64,000 bases of DNA from Thysanoteuthis rhombus (Eukaryota; Mollusca; Cephalopoda; Oegopsida; Thysanoteuthidae): positions 37,382,477-37,446,476 of the forward strand of contig OY735219.1 in assembly GCA_963457665.1 (NCBI GenBank), in the 5' to 3' direction. Positions 49,401-61,400 of the stretch are shown in pieces. Numbering within the stretch: position 1 is the first letter of the stretch; each line of letters begins with the position of its first letter. The position numbers and the translations under genes are program-made. The notes beneath the pieces were generated by a model that did not search any database, was not told the origin of the DNA, and worked only from the letters and a program-made list of their open reading frames with translations.

Positions 49401-52400
49401 ACACTCGCTCTGAAAAAGGAACCATTCAGGTAATTAGCCAAATTTTTTTTTGTTTTTTTGTTGAAATTTCAGCAGTTCTATGAGAAACCAGAGAAAAATC
49501 ATTTTAGAAAGCTTCTGTACAAAGGTTTATGGTGATCATTAATTAAATAATTTTGGGTCAGAGTTATTCATCAATTAGAGTGATTGTTACAGGTATTAGA
49601 TGATGTGATTGTTTTGCTTTCTGTATTTAATCACAATGTGTTCTATAGTACTCTAAATCTACTAAATAATTAGTTCTTATATTTCTTATTGAGTGATATT
49701 TTTTGAATAGAAAAGAACTCCCAATATCATAAAAGGAGAGGGGTTGCTTTGGAATGCTGCCTCCAGTTGACAATATTTGAGGCAAGGCCATAGATAAAGA
49801 GCCAAGCAAGTCTTACTTTCAGAGAAAAGGGGTATTTCCCCAATATTTCAATATCAATCGAAAGGGCTATGCGAGCTTATAAGAAATAACATTTTCACTT
49901 GGAGTGTAGATCTATAATTTTCAGTAAAAGTTGATAAAACTATGATCTGTAGTTTTTTTATTTATTTTTATTAGATTTCTCAAGAACCACTGATCAAAAA
50001 AAAAAACCTCCAAGCTCAACACTGCACTGTTTTGTGTGGTGACTAATATAGCTGTCAATGTCAATTTCCTTACAATGGACAGTTGTCAAATTATTCTGGT
50101 GCGTACACACATGTGCACCCACAGAGATTTCTCAAATTATAAGTAATCATGACAATGTTTCAGCTATGAATTTGATTGACTTTATACTCCCCATGAAATT
50201 GTGTTTTCATGACAATTGGATGTTGATTTCCAAAATGTTTGAAATCTTTCAGTCATTCTATTTCAGTTTGGAAGGGTGTCACATACATTAGTACGTTTTA
50301 AGTTGTTACCAATTTTCTATTGAGGGTGCAGGTAGCCTTTTATGCTTAGCAGCACCAAAAATGGAATCTGCAAACTCTTAGAATATGGCCAGTATTGGTT
50401 TTAGCTGAAGTCTTCAAATGCTGTATGACTGTTTTGTACATTTGGTTTTTCTGTATATTTTATCTGTTGAAGCTGCTTTTATATACATAAATTGCTATCA
50501 ATATCCTTTATTGATTTTCTTGTAGATATTTGACCTGGGTGAAGATGGCTCTGGAATGAGTCGTGTTGCTTCAGTGCCTCTATCAACCACTGTTCAAACT
50601 GCCAGTAACATTGCTGGGTAAGTCTCAGTTTCTTGCCAAATTGCTTACTTTCAACCCTTCAGACATGGATGCCCTGCCTGTTGTTGTACTTGGCATTTAG
50701 TATCTATTTTAGTGACTTAACAAGAACATAAAAATGAATCTAGTTATTTTATCTTGCCCCTTGGGCCAAACATATCAACTCATCCTTTATAAGTAGTTTT
50801 TTTGATTAGATTATGAAAGATACCAATTTATTGACACCTCTGCCTAAAGATGATTCACTGTGGCCATCAGTATGGTTTCATTTTCCTCACAGTACTCCCT
50901 TTCTGTAGATTCTTATATCTCTGTCATTGAAAACCTAAATGACCTACATACCCCATCCTGACTCTTCGAACAGCGATACAAAGATACATAGAGCAATACA
51001 TGACTTGATGAGATTGAAGGTGTCAACCAATTGGGATTGTCAGTTTCAAGAGAATGAGTGTAACAAAATAAGTATGACAAAAAAGACATCATTTTATTTT
51101 TGTCAAAAATCTAAATTTAAGCATATACTCTCTCATACATCTATCTCTATCATTCCAACCATGCCTTTCCACAAATGCCTAAATGTCATAAATGCTATAT
51201 CATGGCTGTGGCGAAATGAGTGTTCATTTTACTATTGATTATCATTGTAAATCTAGCACCCCCTCTAAAAACAAGTGAAAAGAGACAAATTAAAGAAGAA
51301 AAAAAAATGGAAAAGCTGTTTTTAGAAGGTGGCTACTGATCTAGGCATGGAAATTTTCAAGACTATGCCAAAAGATGTGACCAGAAGCATTGAAACAAAC
51401 ACATTGATGCATGGACAGACAGACTAGTGAAAAGGGAAGAAAAACCTCTAGCTCATGTTTCTTGTAGTTTGGTCGGATCAATGATTGGCTACAGTGATTC
51501 AATTTCATCTAGTGTTATCTTTCACCTCTATCAACCAAGTTGGAAGCAGTATATGTATTCATCTGTGTCTGTCCACACAATATCTCCAGAAGTTCTCATT
51601 GAATTTTAATTGTATTTTGTCAAAGGGTAGGCCATGTACTAAGGAAGAATTAAAAAAGCTTTGGCCGGATTCAAGATTTTTTTTTTCATGTAGCTACCTC
51701 TTCTTGACAATGGTGTTGGCCAAAATATGTGCTACTTGTGTGGTTAATATTTCACATTTTAATATCTTCTGTTAAATTTCTCCACTACATAGTGGGGCGA
51801 TATGGTTTGACTGAAAAATAAAGGGATACTTTCAATAATTTTCTATTTGTTTTCTTCAGGACAATTGATCCATCACTTTTCAAGCCTATCATCCATATAG
51901 CAGCATTGACAGCCTCTGAATCATCAAATATTCACCTTGTTGCCATCACTCAAGCAGGTAAATAACACTGTATTTCTCAACTATAGATTTTATTTTCTTG
52001 ATTTTATTTTTGAAATAGCATATTACCCGTCAAAGAAGACAGGATTATTCATGAATGGACAAATTATACGAATATATTTAGTTTAAGTGTATTCATTACA
52101 ATCAAAAGAAAAAGAAGGTATAACACAAACAAAATTTATTTTATCGGAAGGCTCTACTTTTGAATAGTAGGGAATTCGGGGTAATATATGTAATGAGTAA
52201 GTGGATACAATATCCGACAATATTGTTGGGCGGACAATATGAAAAATGGTATTTAAATCAAGTTTATTATACTTATGTCCTATGAAGCAGTAAATTAACC
52301 AATATTGAAATATTTTTTTTCTTCATGTAAACATAATTGTATAATATTGCAATGTGAGAGCTTAAATGCTAAGTGTTTTGAATTTTAAAGAAACTGCAAA

Positions 52401-55400
52401 ACAAAAATATGGATCATTATATTCAAGAAATCGGAGGGGGTATGAACCAAAATTATATAATATTTTCAAGGTTTTGCTTTTGAAGTATTAAATGGTCAGT
52501 TAGTGGGTGTGGTTATTTTGAATGATGGAATCGCATGTTAAGCCTATTTCAAATATATGTGTGTGTGTATATATATATATATATATTGTGTGTGTGTGTA
52601 CCTTGTGCCATGTGTTGGGATCGAAATGTTGCCTGTTTTTAATCAAAATAGATATTCAAAGAGTATTTCAAGTGATTGAACTCCTTTTTATTGTTAGTAT
52701 TGTTAACTTGATTCAACCAATCCATTCTACTGCCTTCTTCAGGTATACTACACAAATTTGATGTTGGTAAGCAGAATCTTTTCAATGGTAGCCATGGCTT
52801 AACGTTGGATTCATATGATATCTGTTTACCACCATCACGTTCGGATAGTACACTTGAAGGTGGCCGAAGAATTGATCAGTCAAAAAATTCTTTGAATATT
52901 TATGACCATTTTCAAAAATATAGACAGAATATAGATGTGTTTCTAAGCCTGGTTGTTCGATTGGATAGGTTAAAACAGTTCAGTGAAATTGAATGACCAA
53001 ATTATATTTCAAGAATGGAAGAGAATTTTAAGAAATGTGAGAAATAAAAACTTGATATTGTTTGTGCAGGTGTTCGATTGTATTATGCTGCTAAGCCTTT
53101 TGGTCAGAAAATCTTTTCCCGCAAGTGTCCTACCATGTTGAGGTTGGTTCATGTCCGTCTGCCTCCTGGCTTCTCTGCTAATGCTGCTCAAGGGCGGCCC
53201 ACAAATGTACGATTGGCTCATTACAAACGAGGTAAGTCTACTTTCATCTCTTTTGCAAATGTCTCTGAGGCTTTACATGATTATTTAAACCATTTGCTCT
53301 TTATATCAGGACTTTTCCTCGCTCAAATGTTTGTAAAAATTCTCAACTACAACTTCGTTAGTGACAGTTTTATTCATTATACTTGACTGAATGCCCCCCC
53401 CCCCAATGAATAGAATAGATTGGAAAATGAGATAGTGTTCAATTCAGTGAGTTTGTAAAAAGTGATATTTTTGAATTTTAGAATTAAAAATTTGTTTTTT
53501 TTTTTTTTCTCTCATAACGGTCAACAGACAATAAACATTATTCCTTTTATTCTTCGGCTCTCTCTATGAATGATATCAAAGTACCCACTGTTCGCAAGAT
53601 GAAGCCTTTAAAATCGGCTGCCGATAAACTGTCATTCTCCCTCTTACCCTCCATTGGTCTCTATGAATGATACAAAATCCCCACTGCTTATTTTCATCTG
53701 CACCCAGGTCATTCAGCTGGGTAGAAAAAAGCAGGCACAGAAATTGATTTTCAGAAACTGATTAGCTAAACCTTTCCCAGGGCCACATCAGTACACACAG
53801 AAAATTTCACGGATTTGTGGTGTGATGTTTTTGCAGTCAGCTATCATAAGAAACAGGCTTTTGGTGAATTATGATGAGATATCTAAGATGAAAGAGAATG
53901 ATGCTGGGGAGTTGTGAAAAATAGAAGAATCTCAAAGCAACTAGAGGCAAAAGTAATATAATATATTACTGGTAAAAATTCCGCTAATCAATGAATAACC
54001 TAAAATTATTTATTTTGTCTCTAGAAACCTATTTAGAAATTATGATGACATTCTTTGGTATGCTTCTCGTTGAGCAAAGGGAAGTAATTCGAAACACAAG
54101 AAAGCTATCATTTATTACTAAGTAAAATTGCTCTGATCATTGAATAACCCTAACTAATTATTTAATTAATCTCAAACCTCCACATGAAAATTTGTTAGTT
54201 GTTACTTCTTGTATTTTACAGGAACCATGATGGTTGTGACTTGCATATATGATACAATATCTAACATTTTTTTGTACAGAGTGCTTCATTTTCTATTTAT
54301 TTATTATTTTTTTCAGGCACTCTGTTAATGGTTCAGTCTCATTCTGAAGAAACTGATTTATTGTGGACTGTCAGTGGTGATTGTCTCCCTTTCAACAACG
54401 TACTTATGGAGACCAAGGTGAGATTTTTTTATTAATGATTTATTTGTTTAAAGTATCAGTAAAAAAAGTATTCATAGTTTGTGTAATAAGCATGAAAAAA
54501 ACAACTTTTTCATTGTTATGTAAAAGTCTTTGCAAGTTTCTTTCATGAAATGTCCTGATATCAAATATATGCTTGTAAAGATTACTCCATATAGGCAGCC
54601 TGAGCTTGTCAGCTAAAATATAGTCTTTATCCAACTATAATTCTTTATTTGATTGAATAAATAAGCAAGGTAAAAATACTCATTGAAATAGTAACTTACT
54701 CATATTCTATTGACTATAATGTTCTATTCTGCGATATCATTATTTTCCTACTCCTTCTCATATGGAGTCTTGCCACCTTTGTGCACAAATCTACTATCAG
54801 GCCTTAGTCATAAGTGATCACTTAAGGTGTTAACATCAGAAATTGAAGCCTGTACATAAACAGGTGTGGTTGATTATTCAATAAAAACAGTCACATGCTG
54901 ACTTTTGAGTGTGAAAAAATCCAAACTTTAAAAAAAAATGGAAAAAGAAAACCCCCCAAAACAAGCCCTATTTTGTAGAAAAAATAAGGACTGAATGTTT
55001 AAATTTTCAGCCCTCTAGCTCCAGTGGTTCAGCCTGTATATGTGATACTTTTATAGATTGCCAACCAGACCCAATCTCTTGAAAACTGAAGAAACTCATG
55101 TTAACTAGTTGACAGTTTCTGAAAATAACCATTTGGGACCCTTTGACAAGAATTTCCTCAAAATCTTTTTCCTTATTTGTCAGTGATTAAGTCAGAGTAA
55201 CTAATGATGACACTGGGAAATGTTGCTGCTGCTCTGTTTTTTTCCCCAAAAGTACTTATGCCATATACTGTATTTCACCATGCCCTCCACCCAAAATTAG
55301 CTAAAAAAATCCAGGTGCAGATAATGGGAACAATTGTATACACAGGATAATGAATTTTTCATTCAAAATTGAAGCTCAATCAGGGGGTGGGGATTATTTG

Positions 55401-58400
55401 TGGGAGTGGATTATACATGGTAGTATGTGGTATTTGATGGTAGGTGAGGCTGATTTTGTGGTTCTGTTAGCTGACCCCTATGGTCACATGGCTGTTGGTT
55501 CATCTTATATATGTCTGCTGAGAGAGTGAGAAATTTTTCTTTTGAGCTAAACCAATGGATGTGTATGTCAATGTATTGGAATAAATTTCTGTAATATGTT
55601 GTATAATAATGATTGATTTTTTAAATCATCAGTTTTGGAAGAAGTGAATGATTTTTTACAACATGAAACATTCTAACCAAGTATAAAAAAATTCTGTTTA
55701 ATCTCATTATTCCAAAAAATTAAAGAGAATTCTGTTTCTTGGAAAATATGGATTTGGTTGACTGTTTCTAATATTTTTGTCTCATAAATATTGTACACAT
55801 TTAAGAATATAAGTTTGAAAGCTGGATGTCCTTAATCGCACATGAAAGTTTGGTAATTGATATTGTAACCAACAGACTAACGTTGAATTCTTCAGTGATT
55901 CTGTTGTGGATAAGACTTAGGCTTTCAGATCCAGTAATATTGTTGATACTTGCACAGATTTATATATCTCTGAAAAATTACAATGTACACAGTGAACATT
56001 TGCTTTTTAATTCCTTTCAGACAAATGCCATTCTTGATGGCAACACATGGACCATGTGTGAGGTTCCTGTATCAGATTCTGAAACTTACAGTGACTTCAA
56101 GCAGCGGCCTGATCCCCCGATTGTGGTCACACAGCATAATGAAAAGCCTAGAAAATTTGTTTTCATCAATTCTCAGGTTATTCAATTGAATATTAATTTT
56201 CTTTGACTCTGATATTAACCCAGCAAGTTTTTTAACCCTTTCAAGAATAACCTATTTAGGCACCTAATGCCTGGAAAGGGTACAAAAAGGCTAAATATGT
56301 GTGAATCTTTATTTAATGGTTAATGAAAACTATTTTTTAATTAAATGAAAAATGTTCCGTGTTTTGAAGAACTAAAATCATGATGAAATACATTTGTCCT
56401 ACCAGACATTTATCCTGCCAGACGTTTGTCCTGCCAGACATTTATCCTGCCAGACATTTATCCTAAGATAGATGAAAAAAACACAGGATTAGACATAGTA
56501 TTTCTCCAACCGTCCAAAGTAAGATGCAGTCGATGCTAACGGAGTCTGACTGTGCGATAACCATAATTAAAACAAAATTTCAACTATCAGTTTAATTTTT
56601 TACGTGAATAATTTTTTTTTATTCAAAGGGATGCCACATTGTGTCTAAACTTAGACCTGTTGATCAACTGAGAAGGCTGCTACTATCTTGTCAAGGACCA
56701 GAATCTGAAGAAGTGAAAGCATTTTTCTCTTTGCACAAAGTAAGTGAATGATAACATTATGTACAATCATTTAATTGGAAGATGCAAAAGCCAAATTCCA
56801 CTTGATTCTAAACTTGGCAAGTCTTCAAAAAGGCTCAACTATTTGAGGCTGATTGAAGTATATAAATTTTACTTATCTAATTCTTGAATTAAGGATGAAT
56901 TATGAATCATGCTTATGAAACTAGAAAGTTCTAAATTTTGAAATCTATTTTGTTAATGCTAATTAAACTCGATAAATTCAACTTAATGTTACTTTTTGTC
57001 TGCAGAAAAAGGAAGCGCTCTTAGTGCTAACTCATTTTAACCAATTTCATTTGAAAAAAACTTGATTGTATTGTGACAATTGTCATTAACATCCATTCAA
57101 AAGAAATTGTCAAAATTTTCGTATTTTCGCTTATTGAAATTCATTAAATGTTGAAAATTATTTGTGCAGTTTATGGAGAAGGCATTGAATGATCAAATGT
57201 GTCAAAAGTTATTTGCAAAGTTTTGTGTTGGGATTTCTCTTTGAACAATGCTCTACAGTCAGGTAGACCAGTTGAGGTTGATAGTGATCAAATTAAGATA
57301 TTACTTAAGAATGATCAATGTTATATGATGCAGGAGATAGCCAACATACTCTAACTTGCAAATATGAATTTTTTTTCCCCCTTTATCCTGTAACCAATGC
57401 AGGGTTGTTGGGGCATCACAGATGATCTCATCATAGATGTGTCAAGGGTGACCTAGCCTGACAGCCAATCTCTCTGCAGGCTGGTTTGGAATGTGGGGAG
57501 AAGAGGTGAATATATGCCTTTTCTAAGGGCAATCGAGCTGTAGTTTTAACTGCCAATTCCATTCCTCATGCCGTTAAGGGTTTTGCCACTTTCCAAGCCC
57601 CTATTTTTTCAATATCAAGTACAAAAGAAAAAACACTTGAATCAAGTTATTTATTTGGTTAAATCTTCTTTTATAATTTTATAGAGATATGCTTGTCTTC
57701 CTGATTGTATCCTTTTTCCCTTTTGTAATGTTTCCCTTTTTTGTTTTCAATGAATGCAGCCCGACCAAGCCTGTGCTGCCTGTTTGATTTTGGCTTGTAC
57801 AAGAGCGCCTGTGGATCAGCAGGTATGGATAGAATTTTGTTTAAAACACAAGCTTTCTTTGTTAACTAGCAAGGAATTTTCTTCTGATTATTAAAGAAAT
57901 AAAAACAAAAACAAAAATCTTCATTTGAATATCTGAATTTTGAAACTTCCGGCACCAAAAGACGTTGATGTTTTTGCCACTTTACATCTGTTTATTTTGT
58001 ATATTCTTGCAGGTAGCCAATTGGGCCCGAGTGGCTTTCTTCATGTATGGAGGTTACCCTCATGTTAAATTGTCAAATGAAAATGAATTTGGACCAGGAG
58101 TACCCACTAGTGTTGGTGCAGCTTCTTATAACACCCCAGGTAAGAACTTGTTTTATTTAATTATTGATGATGTGGAGGGAACAGAGCATTTTTGCTTGTT
58201 AAAAAAACCTTTGCATAATTCCTACAGAAAAAAACTTACAGTAAATGTAATTTTTTGGTCTTTTAAAAAAAAACTAATGAAAGTCCAGTTTTATACAAAG
58301 CCTTTTTTTAAAATTCCATAATCTCTTAAACCATTAGAACCATCACAACTTGAAATATAACCAGTTTGTGAAGCTAGTTATGATATACAAAATAAATATA

Positions 58401-61400
58401 CAAGAACAACAAATAAAAAAACGTATTTTTCAATCTATTTTTCCTGCAAGTTCAGTCTGATGATGGATTTCCTGTTATTTGATTATTTTGGTACTGAAAC
58501 TAATCAATTTGGTCTCAAGACCATGCAAACTTGGTTTTGTATGGTAAAAGACATCTGACGACTCTCTTGTCAATGCTGGTATACATTTCTTCCTCCACCT
58601 TATTACTAGGGAAGTTTTAAGGGGGTTTGAATAGAGTGGCAAAGTGCTGACATCATCTTTTGGCTCACAGAAAAACAACAAAGTTTTGATTACTTGATAA
58701 TTTTTTAGTCATTTCATACTTATACTTTTTTTTTTTCTCTCCAGAAGTTCAAGCAGACACAGCATTAATGTCAATGAACTGTTGTTTACAAAAAAAAAAA
58801 ACTGTCAATAAAAATGCCTGAAACTAGTAGTGATTGTGATGGTCTTTGTGTTATTTATAAGAAATATTGTTGGAAATTCTTTCAAGTATGTTCTGTAAGC
58901 TAACGGCCAGTAGCTAGGTAATGATATCAGACTTTGCCACTCTATTATAGCCATTTTCTAGCATATAAAAAGAAAGATCATATTTTTGTAAAGTCTTATT
59001 TATTTTCCTCCATAAATGGAGAGTTTGAAAAAAAAAGTGGATGCCTTTCAATACAAATGGTGTTCATTGTTTACTATTAGGTGTGCCCCCCATGCAAAAT
59101 CCCGCTGGCCAGACTCCACAACAACAACAATATTCACAGTCTTACCATTCAAGTGTGATAGGGCGTGGATCAACAACTGGGCAAGACGTAGTTTTCTCAG
59201 GCAAACACAATGGAATTTGTCTCTATCTGTCACGGATATTAAGGTAAGAGGGTTCCTTCACCCCTCTCTCTCTCTTTCTCTTACTTTTTTTTCTATCTAT
59301 TATTATGATTCAATTTTTATTTGTTTGTTTATGGGTTTGATTCTGTAACAGCAAAAATGGTACTGTGCAATTTTTGTTATAGCATTTTAACAGTATTGCA
59401 CTAAGTTGGAGGATGAAGAAAGGCCTAGTCCTATTGGGACACTGGTTTTCAATAAATTTAATTAAGTATAAATTGTAAGAATAAAAAATGTCTGACTGAG
59501 GGAGATAAGTCTAGTTATCTGCTAATTACAGTTTGAGAAAGAAGAGAAATGATCAAATAATTATATAAACTAGTATAACCTTGCTGTCTAAAAGGATGGC
59601 ATTTATTAAATTGATATTTTTTTTAGTCCTTGGCTATTCTTGGGTTTTAACATGTGACAAAAGGATGATGAGTGCATATTCTAGTTTACTGATATAAAAG
59701 TTTAGTCTATTGTCTACTGAAATGTTTTTGTCTAATTGACTTCATTTTTGCAGTTAATGTGCTGTGTTGGTAAATTTCTCATTGTGCTGTTATACAATAA
59801 AGTAAGGTGTTATAAAGATTATACTCATACATGTGATGTATTATTACAGATTTTATAAGTTTTTTTTTTTCAAATTGTTTTGAACTTTTCTTTGAAATCT
59901 AGAACCAATGAATGAAATCCTCATTGAAGTATTAGAACTGAAATCTAAGTATCATCTTTTTGTGGTGATGATTTATTGGTGTTCTTTACATTTTTGATGG
60001 TCTGTGATTTGCAAAGATATGTTCATCTATTTGGAAGAAAGGATACCAAGATAGCCTCATTTTGCTGATTCTAATTGAATCTCAATGTTTTTAATAATTT
60101 TCAACCAATTATATAGCTTTGAATAAAAAAAATTAAGTAGAATAATTCATTTTCATTGAAACAGTCATGGATGTTTGAATCGTTTCATTGAGTTTGGGGG
60201 CTACAGACTTTGGCTGATAAATTATTCTACAGTTGATCCATTGTTGTTTTGAAGACCTCACTCTCTTTGTCTTTGGTACAATGATTTTCTTTGTTATACC
60301 TACTTTTGTTGTGATTTTTTTTTTTTTTTACTGTATACCTAGTTCCCAAAACCCAGCCTAATCATGTACATAGTTCCCAGAACCAATTTTTATCATAATT
60401 GGTCTTATATGAACTGTTTCGTATCTTTTTATGTATTTAGTTTTTGTAAACAGTTAAAGGTTTGACTATTATTTTCTTGCATATTTTTAGGCCAATTTGG
60501 GATCACCTTATTGTTGATGAATATTCTTGCAAGACAGAAGATGGTTCTCTTGTTTATGTAAGTATATTGTTTTGTTTTTTTCCCTTCCCTTTTAAAAACT
60601 CTATATCTACTTATAAGCTACTAGAAATATTAATTGGTGCTGCTGAGGTTTAAACTAGTCACCTCTACCAACGAAGTAAGAGAAGTATATAGTTGTCTGT
60701 ACACAATATCCCCAAAAGTATGCAATAAATTTCAAGATATTTTGTGGAAGGGTAAACCATGAGCTAAGGAAGAGTTAGTTGACTTTTGTGGTGGATCCTG
60801 GTATGAAATTTCATTTTTTTTTTTTTTTTTTCTTCTTCTTCTTTGGATGGATTTTAAGACTGATCCATGCACAATTATGTCCCCCACATCGTACTTATAT
60901 TTCAATTCCACACAATATTGCCAAAATATTGTGTCTGTCTACACAATGTCCAAAAGTTTTTGGTGATTTTCAACTAAATTATGGAGCGAATCCATGTAGA
61001 ATTACTCCCTCTGACAATGACGTTGGCGGAGGTATGTTCTTTCTAGTTCATCTTGTTTTACATTTAATGAAAGATATATGTAATAAAAGGGAGACAAATG
61101 TAATAAATAAGCAAAAAAATTAAAAAGCACAGAAAAATGGGTCTTTTATGTATTATTTCATTGTTCGTACAATTTTCATTCCTATTTGCCTTGAAAAAAT
61201 TTTTCAACATGTCTGAATGCATAATTCTGTAAACTTCATTGCATTGTGATTGAGGGACAGATTTTAGTTAACAATAACCACCTGATATTAAGGCAAAGGA
61301 TATAAAAATTGGAACAATTTACATTTATGCTATCAAGTTCATTGTAATAAACATCTTTACATTATAAAAAAAGATCGATGTGAAATTTGATTTTTATTTT

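Noticed and set aside
52742-52996. Possible extra NUP155 exon after a TTCTTCAG acceptor
   Set aside because: Exon 10 (phase 1) joins exon 11 directly to give ITQAGVRLYY as in vertebrate Nup155. The open frame here has no Nup155 similarity.
56392-56466. CRISPR-like repeat array
   Set aside because: The units are contiguous without spacers; it is a minisatellite in an animal intron.
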